The notes: a model not told the origin generated them from the letters alone. DNA of 52,500 bases from Mesostigma viride (GCA_009746045.1 RPFO01000072.1:4924745-4977244), one strand, 5' to 3'; positions 11,404-23,975 are shown, counted from the first letter of the stretch. Numbers and translations are program-made.

Positions 11404-12144
11404 TTTCGCGTTGATTGTGTTGCTCGACTCCTTCCCAAAAGTTATCATTTTCAATGATGAAATATGTCTATCATGCATTGACATCGCTATTAGCCCGGTG
11501 AATGGCTGCAGAGATGTAAGCCACAGTGGACAACAGAGTGCCCGCAGCATGTATACCTGTGCACGGGTGGTAGGTTGGCTACTTGCAGCTCCGTCAGAGG
11601 ATGGTGTCGACAGAACAGTATCTAAGTGACTCTGCATGCAACCCGCGATCCGCTTAGCCTTGAATTGTGGGAAGCAGCTTTGACAAGCTACCTCATCCTC
11701 TTTCGCCCTAGGTCTGCCCCCCAGAGTGAGTAGATAACTTCAATTCTGGAACAGGATGCGCGGTTCTTACTTTGATACCTTCTTTGTGCCCCGTGACTCT
11801 CCCAGCATGACGTGGAGTGTACATAAGCAAATAATGATATAGCATGAGACCAGCACACAGCATTCACCTGACCCATCACTTTGTCCATATACATAGAAGG
11901 GTTCCAAAGCAGCCTATGCAAATACTGACCACCCGTGCAAACAATCCGCTTCAGACTACAATCCACCTCATGGGTACCCAGGATATCCTGTACAGCAAAC
12001 CCAACAAATGTTGAACTAGCAGCCTGCACAGGTGAAAAAAGCTTTCCCAGGAAAATGTGGCATCGAACCTGCCAGGAACTGCGCAGTACAACATAACCAA
12101 CCAGTGTGCAAAACAAGGAGTCCAGCCGGCAGTATCTCGCTCAC

Positions 12145-12299
12145 CGCATCGACTTGATGCCACTTTGGACTCAGTGCTTGGGTTGCCAGCAATATCCACC
12201 GCGGCTCCTTCCTTGACCGACAGCACGACCAGCTCAGATCCCTCTAGCGGCTCGACAACGGCTTCATACGTGCCGTTGGCCTCACACAGAGGTGAAAAG
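12145..12299 (-). CDS. Exon 10: Ig-like domain, second half
   Basis: The acceptor GCATGCAG/CTTT is chosen because it alone keeps phase with exon 9; a second AG 19 nt further in does not. The donor is CGATGCG/GTGAGC. The translation has ANGTYEAVVEPLEGSELVV followed by VKEGAAVDIAGNPSTES, the canonical closing part of a Big-type domain (strand, then xxGAAxDxAGNPN). Together with exon 9 it gives one full domain. It leaves one nucleotide, which completes Gly with exon 11. Confidence 0.7.
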
Positions 12300-13043
12300 C
12301 TGCATGCATGCCCAAAACGTTGTCAAGTTAGGAAACACAGCCTGTCAGCTACGTCGTGCCAGCAGGACACGTGGTTTAATAGACTCGCAAACACTCGCAA
12401 GTGAGTGCTTCAAAAAAGTTGCCAAGAAGCATCCATGAGAAGAACCAACATTGAAACATCGTTGCAATTTTGCTTCTCCCATGCATATCATGCAGCCTTG
12501 CAGCGAGTATTCATCTTCCCACCTTGTTTGGTTGTCAAGGAATACCTTATGTCCCGAACTCTCCAATGGGCATGTTCGTACGGCTATGGCTGAGTGAACG
12601 ATTCCCTTCCCACGTGTCAAGCTTATGTTACGTGAATAGCCTGGCTATTCCCTTCTATACGTCGAAAGTTCACTTCCACCACTTGCACGCTATGGCTGTC
12701 CATGCTCGTGGCAAGAAAATCAATTACTACCCGCTGGCAGTTGAGGTCTCCCAAAGCTGCCAGGTGTATGGTCCTAGCTGGAAGCCCTTTTTAGGTATTC
12801 ACAAAAGCAAACGTAGGCATACTGACTTGAACGTTTTCCGCAGCAGCCTCACCGGCTATTCACAGTCTGTTTGCGATCTTAGAAACCATATGCTACGAGT
12901 AGCAATTATAACAGTCTTTGTCAGTATCATACTAGAGAGCCGCCCTGAACCTCGGAGCCTTCTGCTGAGCAGCCAGACACCCATTTGTTGAATAAGACGT
13001 GGAATATGACCAGGTAGAGAAGAAATGTGCACTTTGTCCGTAC

Positions 13044-13191
13044 CAAAATAGGGAGCCGGCCTGAACGTTGATGCCTTCTGCTGAGAAACCAGACACCCAT
13101 TCGCTGAACTGGATGCGGAACACTGCCAGAAAGCTACTTGCACCTCGCCCGCAAGTACTCCTGGTCACCTTCACTGATGGCCGGTGGAAAT
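13044..13191 (-). CDS. Exon 9: Ig-like (Big-type) domain, first half
   Basis: Bounded by ATTGCCAG/ATTTCC and CTATTTTG/GTACGG, 148 nt. It encodes FRIQFSEWVSGFSAEGINV, the hallmark FSEpVxGFxxxxIxV motif of Big-type Ig-like repeats. The same motif recurs in the virus-like adhesin at 49,308-51,880. A degenerate copy of the 3' part of this exon lies just downstream at about 12,925-12,995. Confidence 0.7.
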
Positions 13192-13332
13192 CTGGCAATG
13201 ACCACCAGGGTGCAGGAAACAGGCAAAGGGGGCAAGTTAATGCAGAGCAGGGAGGCCATGAGTTAGCAATCAACAGCTGCATGCAAGCTAATTTGCATGT
13301 ATTTTAATTTTTCTGCCTACAATACGGATATG

Positions 13333-13571
13333 CAGTCCCTCCCTCCCTCTCTCCCTCCCTCCCTCCCTCCCTCCCTCCCTCCCTCCCTCCCTCCCTCCCT
13401 CCCTCCCTCCCTCCCTCCCTCCCTCCCTCCCTCCCTCCCTCCCTCCCTCCCTCCTCCTCCCTCCCTCCCTCCCTCCCTCCCTCCCTCCCTCCCTCGCTCC
13501 CTCCCTCCCTCCCTCCCTCCCTCCCTTCCTTCCTTCCTCCCTCCCTCCCTCCCTCCCTCCCTCCCTCCCTT
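13333..13571. repeat. (CCCT)n microsatellite
   Basis: About 240 bp of CCCT repeats with a few interruptions (CCTCCTCC, CGCT, CTTC). The long Pro/Ser/Leu and Gly/Arg/Glu frames through it are artefacts of the repeat. Confidence 0.95.
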
Positions 13572-13828
13572 GTGTTGTTCTCAGTACCTGATTGCTTATC
13601 AGCACAAGCGAACAATAATAGAGTGTCAGAGGTCACTTCCAGCCACCTCGTCCGCTGGTCTAACTGGTATTCCAAACCAGGAACGCACCAATGAGCAATC
13701 TGAACGGCGATGCTCCAGAAGACAAACGGCCAATCTTATGTTTTCAATGTCACAAAGCAAACCAAAGCCTATCACCATGTACCGACAGCTAGTGATGCTA
13801 ATTCCGGTACCCAACACTAGTAGCGTAC

Positions 13829-13937
13829 CAACAAGCAGCGGAAATGGCTCGGATGCCTTGCTGGGCTGGCCGTCAGCGTCCGTGCAGGTGCCCGCAGGGA
13901 CTTGAAGCACCAGGGCAGAGCCGGGTGCGGCGAGGAC
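13829..13937 (-). CDS. Exon 8: start of Ig-like region
   Basis: The acceptor is CTTACAG/GTCC after a pyrimidine run, and the donor CTTGTTG/GTACGC. The 109 nt begin in phase 0 and leave one nucleotide. The translation includes APGSALVLQVPAGTCTDADG, which resembles the closing strand of a bacterial-type Ig-like (Big) domain (hydrophobic strand, PAG, then TDADG). The single leftover G plus AT from exon 9 makes Asp. Confidence 0.6.
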
Positions 13938-13965
13938 CTGTAAGGTCAGAGGGAGGACGAAATGA

Positions 13966-14090
13966 TAGGAAAGGATGGAGGGCTATGTTAGACTGCACAA
14001 GAGGACGCCGCAGGATATTCTTAAATAGGAAAGAATGGAGGGCTTTGTTAGACTGCACAAGAGGACGCCGCAGGATATTCTTAAATAGGG
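13966..14090. repeat. 60-bp direct duplication
   Basis: Two copies of GGAGGGCTATGTTAGACTGC onward, 60 bp apart, with two differences. It lies within the intron between exons 8 and 7. Confidence 0.85.
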
Positions 14091-14405
14091 GCACGGTTTA
14101 AGACAGGAATGAGGAAAGGGGAAAAGCAACCTCTGTGCCCATGTGGGACATGGCGGTATCCCGTGAGATGGGGGCAGGGTTTGGGACATGATGTCATCCG
14201 ATAGGGGCAGGACCTGTGCGCCCACTTGGAACATAGCATTACACCAATGTGTAGAACGGTTAACACTTAACATGGACAAACACATGCACGAACGAAGAGG
14301 ATCCAGAACATGGTTTATAAATGTGGGCATGGCTAGGAATTGCATACTTGCCAAGTACGAGATGTGCAGGATAGGCAGCAAAGGTATTCGATGCTATTAA
14401 CATAC

Positions 14406-14541
14406 AAAGCGTTCACCACCAGGTCCTATAAGTGAGTTACTGTGTGTCCATAACAGCACCGGTTGTATTCCTAAAAAGCGTTCACCACCAGGTCCTATAA
14501 GTGAGTTAATGTGTGTCCATAACAGCACCGGCTGTATTCCT
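14406..14541. repeat. 69-bp direct duplication
   Basis: AAAGCGTTCACCACCAGGTC starts at 14406 and again at 14475; the copies differ at only a few bases. Confidence 0.85.
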
Positions 14542-14759
14542 GAGCAACACCAATGGCTGGAGATGAGGTTGACAAACACCGACGTTTTTACAAGGCAATC
14601 AAGTGTCAGTATGTGTCCTAGTTATGACGCATTCATAACTTCCAAGTGTAACATGCCATCCATAAAGGCCATATCATCGGCACCAAACACAAGAAACCGG
14701 CAGCAAAACTGTGCAAGCGGCGCCCCTCACCCATCGTTCTTTCATCCCTACGCCCAAAC

Positions 14760-14876
14760 ATTCATGGGTGTCCTATCGCTACGCCCACATAGGAGACCAT
14801 TCATGGGTGTGCTATCGCTACGCCCACATAGCAGAAAATTCATGGGTGTCCTACCGCTACGCCCACATAGGAGAAC
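14760..14876. repeat. 39-bp tandem triplication
   Basis: ATTCATGGGTGTCCTATCGC followed by TACGCCCACATAGGAGACC, three consecutive copies with small changes. Confidence 0.85.
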
Positions 14877-15024
14877 GCAAGCACGCTCTCTATCCGGGAC
14901 AGGGTTGCATGTGTAAGTAGCCCCCTTTCCTCCCAAAACATTGTTGTAAAAACAGTTAAAATAAATAGTAGCACTTACTTTTTTCCCACCCTCCTCCCAC
15001 CATTTCACAGATTTCCCTTCTTAC

Positions 15025-15126
15025 CGGGGCATATGGTACCACCCGCGTGTCGTTTGGGGGCAATCCATGGGGTGTGGCAAAGACCAGGCGCACGCGGCGG
15101 GTTTCCGAAGGGGATTGTGAGGGATT
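15025..15126 (-). CDS. Exon 7: extracellular region
   Basis: A 102-nt phase 0-0 exon between AAATCGAG/AATCCC and GCCCCG/GTAAGAAG. It encodes SETRRVRLVFATPHGLPP followed by NDTRVVPYAP, a likely strand-loop-strand with an NDT sequon. Without splicing the frame from exon 6 would reach a stop, so the very short upstream intron is required. Confidence 0.5.
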
Positions 15127-15168
15127 CTCGATTTCAAAAGGGTATCCTCAAAGTGCTGCCTCACGTAC

Positions 15169-15374
15169 CTCAAGCAACATCAGGGACCCTGGCAGGCTCC
15201 CCCGCGTGACGTTCACCAGCTGCCCCCGCCCCTCGAAATGAATCGGCTCTGAGAGGTCACAGTGGCCGAGCCCGGGGCCCATCATGGTGAAGTGCAGGAT
15301 CTCAGAAGTGCTGATGAAGCCGACGACTTGGCCGTAACCCGCCATGCGCCTTATGCTATTCGCCGCGCCGGGCC
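15169..15374 (-). CDS. Exon 6: extracellular region
   Basis: The acceptor is CGCCCCAG/GGCC and the donor CTTGAG/GTACGTGAG. The 206 nt start with two bases completing the codon from exon 5 and end in phase 0. The translation (AGYGQVVGFISTSEILHF, then FEGRGQLVNVTRGSLPG) is open and protein-like, with a predicted N-glycosylation site NVT, consistent with a secreted or lumenal position. Only a 42-nt intron separates it from exon 7. Confidence 0.6.
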
Positions 15375-16401
15375 CTGGGGCGAGGATGGGCTGTGACGCG
15401 ACTGTATACCCAAGGAGGATACGTGGTAGGTAGGGGCGCATAAGTATGTATAGAGCTGAGGGGGGCTGTTGGTAGATGGGACAGGAAGTGCAGAGCGTGG
15501 TCTGCAGTAGGCCGCAGTACGCGATTGGGACACATGGAGTTGGGTAAGGTAACAGTTCAAGGCGTGGGCTGCACTGAAATAAGTAGGTACAGCCAAGTAA
15601 GCGGAGGTAAATAGGGGTTTGGGTAGCTGCCGGGCATCTGCCTCTCCTGAACGATGCTCGGCTAGTTGTTAGAGGGACAGGCTAGCCGTACACTCGGGTT
15701 GGGCAGGCCGTATACGTTGACAAATGATTCAAGCCATGAGCAGCTGCGGCTGTGGTTGGCTTACGCCAGAGGTGACTACTAAGCGCTGTGGGTAACTAGG
15801 CATGCAGGGGATGACAAGACGCGGGTCATAAGTGACGGTGGTATCATGTTAGCATGAAGCGTGCGGCTGAAGCAATTAGCAATCTTATACAACAGCTCCA
15901 TAATCAATTAGTCGCTTGGGTGGGTGGCAGAGTCGTTTGGGAGACATGAGCCAACTGGGAGATGGGCTGGCAAGGCAAGCCAAATGCAGGTGCTTGGTGG
16001 TTGGTTTGCACCCGCTGTAATTCCATGACTGCATCTGACAGATGATGACAAACAGGCTGGTGGTGGACAAAGTCATGTCATGTCAGGTTGAGTTTACAGC
16101 ATGGGCAGGTGGTGGTGGGCATGTGGACCCTCCGAGGAAATCATCGCATATACCCAAGCACATGGCCGTAATTGGAAGTCATTTTATCATTTGTGGATGT
16201 ACAACAGTGCAGTAAATTTGTCATCCCAATTGTACCGAGCGCACTAGTGGCAGCAGACCATGCAAGTAAACAAACCCACCTAATGCACATGATGCTGCCT
16301 GTTGCAAACTGAGTGGCTGCTAGCGAACCAAGCTCATGAGGCTGCCAGCATTAGCCAAGGTGTACAGCCAAGCCTCTACTGCCAACCCACGAGCCACCTA
16401 C

Positions 16402-16899
16402 GCAGCACGTGGATCGGCTCCGCTTGAACGCCAAAGGCATTGACGACCTGCACCGGCAGCTCCAGGGTGGTGTTCCCCCCTGACAGGACTCGTGCCTCCA
16501 CTGCCAGCTGGGCGCCCACGACCAGCGCCCCCAGGGTCATGTCCAGGGTCACGGGGTCGCTCCCCTGCACTGTCCCCAGGGTGCAGGACATAGAGCATCC
16601 GTCACCGTCGCCGGCTGGATCGCAGAAGCCTTGTGAGGGTGTGACCGATGACAGCAGGAACCCCGCACAGCCTCGCTTGCCCCTTTGTGCGCCAATCGAG
16701 AGATCCAGGACCGCGTCCGTGACCCCCTTGTCCACGACAAGTATCCCCCGCAGGTCAAAGGGGTACCCCGCGGTCACCTGGCTCATGCCTGAAGACGTGA
16801 GCAGAGATATGCCAGGGACCGCGAAGCGGTTAATGTCTGCAGAGGGCGGTCTTGCCAACCCTGCGCATGTCCCTGGCAGGCTTGATGCTGGAAGTCCAG
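16402..16899 (-). CDS. Exon 5: extracellular region, long exon
   Basis: The longest exon seen. The acceptor is CTGTCAG/CTGG at 16900; an alternative CTGCAG/ACATT at 16837 gives the same phase. The donor is GTGCTGC/GTAGGT. Coding potential is clear, with alternating hydrophobic stretches (AVPGISLLTSSGM, LRGILVVDKG, LDMTLGALVVGAQLAVEAR) and two Cys-rich turns. It looks like one or two beta-sandwich modules, but I cannot name the family. It leaves one nucleotide, joining exon 6 to make an Arg codon. Confidence 0.6.
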
Positions 16900-16984
16900 C
16901 TGACAGCAGGAGATAATTAGTCCGGGTTGGCAGAGTTGGGGAATGGCAGGAACCCACAAAGCTACCATTAGTAATCAGGGGTTT

Positions 16985-17152
16985 GCAGGACAACCCGCCA
17001 CACGCATACACCCCCCCACCCCCCCCACACACCGCATTTTGTGTGCGTGCACGTGCACGTATGTGTGTGTATGCGTGTGCATGTACGTGCACGTGTGTGT
17101 GCATATGTGTGTATATGCGTGTGCATGTACGTGCACATGTGTGCGCTTGTGG
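16985..17152. repeat. C-rich and (TG)n-like simple sequence
   Basis: A C-rich tract followed by imperfect TG/CG/TA alternation with repeated GTGCATGTACGTGCAC blocks, which are alternating purine-pyrimidine and locally palindromic. Confidence 0.8.
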
Positions 17153-18054
17153 GCAGGGGAGGACCCATTGAGCAACATCACAAAGGGCGACAGGGGCAGT
17201 CAGGCATGCAAGGTTTGTTTGCGGCAGATATAGGGGCCCACGCAGGGGTCCACAGGGAGAGCGGCGACAGCATTACAAGACAGAGTCACCACAAATTTTC
17301 GGTTATGGCGGCACATGTCACAAGGGATGAGGCAGGCCCAGCATGAAAATAAGCAAGCATAACTGGCATCCGTCACAACGCCATGAATAATGAGCGTTGG
17401 CGTTGCAATCTCCTTGTGTTCAAGTCTAACGACACAGATTGCCATTGGGTGGCACTTGTATGTGGCCGGCAAGGAAGCCACCAGCAAGTGCAACCAACCT
17501 GGGCAAGAAAACAGTAGCTCATTTATTTTGCTGCTGGCTTACGGGTTCGGTGCCGGTTCACACGAGAGGGAACGGGTACATGGGGCACCATCCGCCACCA
17601 AGGCATGCTTTGCCAGGAAAGGCCTGGCAGTGAGGCCCAGGCTGCGAGTTGCAAGGATGGGGAGGCATTTCATGATTCGCCGCATACTCTTGATATCAGC
17701 CGCAATGCTGTAGGTGGGACTTTGGGTGGACAACGGTTTTTTTGGCTACATGGTCCCGGCGTCAGCGCGGCGCAAACACATTAAGTGCATAACTTGTGGG
17801 TGGGCGAGCGCTCCAGACGTGCTTGCCATTTCTAACTGGACATACCAGCGCTGGTTTGTTCTTGCTCAACGTCCAAGGGCAAGGCTAGGACCATCCCGTC
17901 ACGAAATCCGGGGAGTCGTAGCTGCCTTCTACAACTCATGCGCAAAGCTCATGTCCATAACCCATGTGTTAGCTATACAAACTAAATGCCTACTGTGCAC
18001 ATGAACAAATTGCCAAGTGTTAGTGGGTGGCTTGGCTCAAGCAGAGTTACTTAC

Positions 18055-18103
18055 AGGCACACGAGGAGCTTCGAATGGGAGCCCGCGGGGTCCCTGTATC
18101 GTT
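18055..18103 (-). CDS. Exon 4: short linker exon
   Basis: A 49-nt candidate between ACCACCAG/AACG and TGCCT/GTAAGTAAC, the latter a strong donor. Read from phase 0 (as exon 3 requires) it gives NDTGTPRAPIRSSSCA and leaves one nucleotide, which is the phase exon 5 needs. The protein itself has no recognisable motif, so support is only splice signals and phase. Confidence 0.4.
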
Positions 18104-18697
18104 CTGGTGGTAGGATGCATCGAGGTTAACAGCACAGGGGCAGCACGCGCAGCATGCATTCACGTACTGGTTGTTGTTTTTTAATGCACGTGCTAAACAT
18201 GAAGCCCTTGATATATGGCCGGCCATCGATCCACTGAAATGGAAAAATGAACGCTTCTGTCATGATGTCAACATGATCAGCTGTCTTGATCAGCGTCATC
18301 GACTGTATGGCTTAATATCTAGCTAGCTCAAGCTTTGCCAGCTGTTGCTGGACATTGCTGCATAGGTGCGCAGTGCGGCGGCGTGCACTGTGTGCTGCAT
18401 AGGCGTGCACTGCATAGGCTTTCGTGTCCCAACGGGTAATGTACGCACATATCCCATCCGGGGTAGCAAGGCCAGGAGTCTAAGGGTGCGCACATGCGTT
18501 CATCGTGGGATCAGAGTCCTTGTGTTATTAATTCACTAATAGACACGTGACTGCGTTATGAAATGCCAGCCATTCAACTGTAACTGTAAGTTTATCAGTG
18601 CCATGACTGTCATCCCATGCATACTGAGGAGAGAGGGACGTCAACAGCGGTCTAAAACCGGCAGCCGTACGGTACAAAGGCAAGGCAGGGCACGTAC

Positions 18698-18781
18698 CAG
18701 GCTGGTAGATGCCGGGCAAACGCTGAGCGCCACAAAGGGAACGTCCTCGATATATACATCCGAGCCCGCCAACATCGCGAC
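18698..18781 (-). CDS. Exon 3: beta-helix rung
   Basis: An 84-nt phase 0-0 exon bounded by GGGCAG/GTCGCG and AGCCTG/GTACGTG. Its 28 residues (VAMLAGSDVYIEDVPFVAL...) repeat the beta-helix strand-turn pattern. It is separated from exon 2 by an 8.3-kb intron in which a LINE fragment was found; further rungs could be hidden there. Confidence 0.55.
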
Positions 18782-21700
18782 CTGCCCGTACTCGCGAAGG
18801 AGAATGAGGCGGAAGAGGGGGGGGGGGGGCACAGAGAGCGAGAGACTGATGTTTAGATGTTAAGGTGATGGTCCTGGCGCCGAAAAAATTCGCGGTACCC
18901 TCTGTACCGTGAAAAAGTGGTGCACGGTGCGCGAACCCCTAGTGTACCAGAGCTGGCCCTGGCGATGCGCCTTCAGGCAAAACTAGACAAAGATAGCATG
19001 CCGAATGCAGAGACTGATTGCGCGAATCTTAAAGACGATGAGTTGATGATGCTATATCCTAGCTGAGTTTGTGCGTTTTGCGATGATTTTATTGATGAGC
19101 ATCGCCATGTGGGCGTCCAGTGTGAAATTTCTGTCGCGAGAAATGAATTAGAATCACACGCTGGCGGCGGTGATTGTCAGGTTTTACACATGGGCTTAAA
19201 TTGGATGCGTTTACATTGGTATCAGTAAAGCCTTACAAAATTTGCTGGGTCTTGACAAGATTTCGGTCATAATCGGTAGACTGTCACTCTCCAGGCTCGC
19301 GGGACGCGCGTCTTATCTTTCCATGGAAGGTTGGTCTCTCGTGCGCCGCTGGGCGAAGGACTATGCCGGTAATGGTAAGATCCTGTGCTCAGCGTCACCA
19401 AATAAATGTTTCGCTGTTATTATCAATTCATGTTCTTGCTTCTTTCCGTGCAGTTAGCGACAGGTAGCATGCCATTCCGTGATGCGCATCGCCAGTTTCG
19501 CGTCAGCTTTTAGTGACTCTATCTAGGCTGCATTGGTGGGACATGTCAAAGCATGAGCCGTGGCATACATGTTGGCAAGTTGTCAGGGATTTGTCGAGTG
19601 GTTTATTGGAGGGGGATTTGTCGAGTGGTTTATTGGAAGGAGTTTTGCTAAAAGCACTCAGTTGTATGAATATTGATGCAGCCTTTCTTAGCAGAGGCTT
19701 AATTGCGCTTTAAGACAGTCTCACAAGCTTCAGGTTGTTTCTTAGCAAACAATTGCGGTAAAAGAAAAGTGATAGCACTTGGGAGTTCTGAGAGGCATGC
19801 TGCGTGGGTGGAACTTCATGTAGGTAGGAATCATAATTGTATTGTTGGCCTCTCTCCCACTGAATTGCGGGTCAGTCAGCAACATCATAAGCTGGTGCCC
19901 AGGGCAAAGTAAACATGGTGAGAAGCCCTGGCACGCATCGTGTATGATAAGTATGCTTTCTCTGTGGACTTTTCGTTGTTCCCCTTGGTCGGGCAATTGG
20001 AGGATGGCTTTCAAGGGTGTATTTGAATTGGACAGCTCAATGGTTTTGGAATGATGCTCACTATAAACCTGGAATATGCTTTACAAGTATTGGCAACTCA
20101 TGTAGAGCTACCCATCGCCTTGCTGCTGTGCACACACGCAGAAGGTTGCAGGTGCCGAGGTAAGGCAAGGGCGCATAAAGGTGCCCAGCTATCTCCTTGT
20201 ACATTGTGCTCGAATCGGGCCTGGTCTGGAGCCACTTGGATGGCAGAGAAAGTGTTAGTGCGCTCACTATTGCACCTTCCTTAGCGTCTGCACAGGTGGC
20301 CAACTGCCCAACGCGATTTCTTCCACGTTTGCAGTAAGAATATGAGCTCAAATTTGGAGCTGGGATGCTGTTTGCCTATGTCTCCCCAGGGCCAAATAAT
20401 ACGTTATTGTTTTGGTTTTTTTTCCGCCCTGAAAAGACGTCTTTGGGGGGGACGTACACATTACTAGTGGAATAATGATTATTTTGGGGTGACAACTACT
20501 AGGTGGAAATTTTGCAAACTCTGAGGACTAGATGGAAATATATTGAAACATACAAAATGATGCCCCCATTGTCCTAGGCAGAATGTGTCATAAATAGCAT
20601 CTTTTGCTATTTTAGCACAATACCGGTGTATAATTGTGTATACCACCCGCAACAAGTGACTGCCAAAATCGTCTCTCACCTTAAAATCGATCAGAATCCG
20701 TAGTTAGATTAAGACTGGCAGAACTACAGACAGGCTATGATCCCATTGGTCACTGAATAGGGTAGAAAGAGTCCAACCAGAGGACACATTTAGAGATTCA
20801 CATGAGCCAAAAAAGTCGAGGGACGGCGCGAGCAATGTGGCGAACACTTCCACGCCCTCGTATTTGATAGTATGGATGACACAGGCGCTTGATTCCCATG
20901 TACCCCACCGTGGTACTATGCTGGTGGGGGTTCAAGTTACCAAAGTGCAGTCCAAACCGGCTCAGGGCTGCATGCTTAGCATGCATGACCATACTTCAGG
21001 CAGGAGACTTTGCACTAACTTATGACACTCTATATTAGAGCACACATCTGTGTGCATTATAACACTGAAGAACAGAGAGCAGCTACTGGAAATACCAGAC
21101 AACGATGCAGCTATGTTGGCGACCTTCGTGTGATGAGTTACAACGGTCACCATCAAATCAGTACCATGGAAGCAAGTATCCACAGTATGACATAACCATG
21201 GCTGACACTCAGATGCCAGAATAATAGCATCGATCATGCTGATTCGCAAAACTTCTACTGCAAGTTACACCAACAGTTGATCAAGCATATCAGTATCAGG
21301 GATACCATAACGGATACCACGAAGGTTAAATTTATTAAGGATACTGTCAGGACATTTCAGCGACGTCAATACTTTACGCACGGCAGCACAGGGCAGCCTG
21401 CTATTTAATTACTACACAAAAAGAGAGGCATAAATGTATAGTATGATCCCCCCGATCACGCGAGGTCTTTTTAGCTACAACATCTAGTTCCCGAACTTTC
21501 GATGAACGTGAGCCAGCCATAATTTTTAATGTCCACGGCTACACATATCCCCCCTCCATCAATTTCCATCGTCCTGAACGACTAAACAAATGCAGATAAG
21601 GTAGCAGCAGGCTGGAGCTAGGTACATGGTCCGGATTCTTCAAGCTTTCTGGCCTGCGCTGGTTGTCTCTTAGTTTCCCCCTAGTTGTGATTCTCAATCA

Positions 21701-23342
21701 CTGATTCGCCCACAACAGATCAGTTTAGCCCTTGTGCTGCTTGCGTATGCCCTGTTTGAAATCAAAAGACTCACATTTGCAGAGAATGAAGGGAAGTACA
21801 GCTCCGCCTGGCCCCCTCCGGTGACAAAAATAGCTCCACCTTTCTGCATATATTATAATTATGTGAACACACATAGACAGTCCGGTCATGCCAACACATA
21901 GAAACGCCGTGAATGTCAGTAGTCATGTGACAGGGGCAAAGGGTCTTAGAAAGCCAATTCTATTTCTATAAAGGCCAGGTCAAGACTGACTGACCATCTA
22001 CGAAGCAAACACACAGACTGGGCCATCGCCACACAAGATCTAGCAATTATGGTCACCATCGCGAGCGGGTAAGCAACATCGCAGGCTAACAAATTTACTT
22101 GAACTAGGCAGTATTTTTTGTGTAAAAGAATAGAGGCCGTAATGGTGTAAAAGAAAAGAGGCCAACCTTAGCTACTAGGTGGGCTTCTTGCTTTTGTCTT
22201 TTTTGCATATCACATGGCCTACGTTGGCTTAGACGGCATTTTTTGCAACGCAAATTTTGCAACTGAACGAATGACGCATCATTTATTGGCGATCTAATTG
22301 CCGGCGGCTTACGTCAGTTTGCTGAGGCTCAGTTAGGTCACATATTGCATGAGAGAAAAGTCTTAGATTTAGGTAATCACTACATCATCAACAAAGAACC
22401 TTAGACAGTTGCAAGATTGCATCGCGAGGTAATAATAGCTCTTGCCACCTGGCCAGCAGACCAGGAAACTCAGTGGCCAGATCATTGCCACTGCTGCTCC
22501 GGATCAGGCCGCACCGACCTCAAAAGGCATGTCACGTGAACCCTTTACCCTAGATAAAGCGGCAACCCTTCCATCTTACTATAATGAAACTATGTTCAGA
22601 AAACCAGGATACCCACGTACAGTTACGATTCTTGAGGTTACGTTCCCGCGTTAAACTACGATGCTGAAGTTTGTGCGGCGACCGAAACTTAAGCAGGCCT
22701 GGTTGCCCAGGTTGGCAAATACGCTGTACTGAGCCGCAAAAATACGGCAATTCGTGCGTACCTTTGCGCCCCGACACTAATTAATGATTAATGAATTAAT
22801 TTCCACGTAGAATGCGCCACGTGAACATACGTCCTCAGTGGGAAGGATGTGGGATGGGGTGGATGGATCCAGCGATCTGATTTCTAGCTACAGGGTTGCG
22901 GGCACCACGGCCCGAATCGCTATGGTTACGGAACGTGGTCACACGCGGAGCAGCTACCGACTTGAGGGCGGTATCCTTGATAACCGTCTACGACCTATTT
23001 TTACAAGTCATCTCAGCCTCCATATGTCAGACAAACCAGTCAGGTGGCTGCCCAGGCGTGCGCCCGTCCCGTCTAGGGTAACACATGTCCATGCCCAGCC
23101 TATGACGGAGAGTCCAGTGGCGACCTTGCCGCGCGCGGCCTGGGGCATGCCCATTGAAAACAAAACGCCCGGGCTGTGCGGGCTTGGTGCCGGCTAGTAT
23201 ATCTGATGTATCGACCTGATCTGTGCGGGCCAGGTGCCCGGCTAAACCGAGGCGCCTGTGCCTAAGTATGTGGGAAATGTATCATTGAAAATCAGCGTAC
23301 AAATCCTCACGGCTAATGTGCAAACTGAATGGAATATGAAGT

Positions 23343-23830
23343 GCCTTCGCACGCAACATCTTGGTGATGTCAGCGCCGGTGAGACGATTCTCCAGCTGCT
23401 GCGTCAGCGTCCTCGTCTCGGCGCCGTAGGTCAGGATCGTCAGAATGACGACCTTGAATGTTCAGGTCGTGCTTGACAATCCAGGGCAGGGCGGGGTTGC
23501 TCCACCAGCGATGGTGCTCGACTGCTCGTGGAGCTGCCCCCACGCCATGCCGATCCGGGTCGTCATGTAATCCTCGCAGTCGGGGAGCCAACTGCCGAGG
23601 AGCTTGAAGCGGCCGGAAGCAGGAAAGTATACCTTGGTGTTGTTGTCTAAGAGGCGGAGCTCAGGCGGGGGGGCGGTCAGGCCAAGGGCCATGGCCTCTG
23701 TTTTGGGGCTGATTTCTAGACCAACAGCACGGGCCTCGAGCGCGGCAGGCAGTCCAGCCAAAGTTGGGCAGACGCCGGCTGCTCAATGAGCGTGATGTCG
23801 TCGGCATAAATGAGTTCAACAGGTAAATTC
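23343..23830 (-). mobile_element. Degenerate LINE (non-LTR) reverse transcriptase fragment
   Basis: On the minus strand the catalytic palm motif is legible as VELIYADDITLIEQPAS (YADD at about 23,798-23,809). After a frame change come LEISPKTEAMAL and KLLGSWLPDCEDYMTTRIG, and after another ILTYGAETRTLTQQLENRL with KMLRAKA. This is the order seen at the C-terminal end of non-LTR retrotransposon RTs (YADD, then thumb, then YGAE-W/T region). At least two frameshifts make it a dead fragment. No endonuclease domain or 3' tail was seen. Confidence 0.7.
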
Positions 23831-23975
23831 TGCTTGTTGGTCAGCTCCCCCTCCTTCTGCTTGTTGGTCGGCCCGACATAAATACGCGGATTTTTCGAAA
23901 AATACGTCTTCCAGACTTGGGTAAAATTGCTGCGCTATGCTACAACTTTTGCAATACCTATCGGAATAAACCCAA

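Noticed and set aside
11868-12023. Exon-like block with good splice sites (TGTGCAG/GCTGC and GGTCAG/GTGAAT)
   Set aside because: Phase conflicts with exon 10, which instead joins exon 11 perfectly; kept out of the main model, though an alternative transcript is possible.
13288-13905. Long Pro/Ser/Leu and Gly/Arg/Glu reading frames
   Set aside because: They are translations of the (CCCT)n microsatellite.
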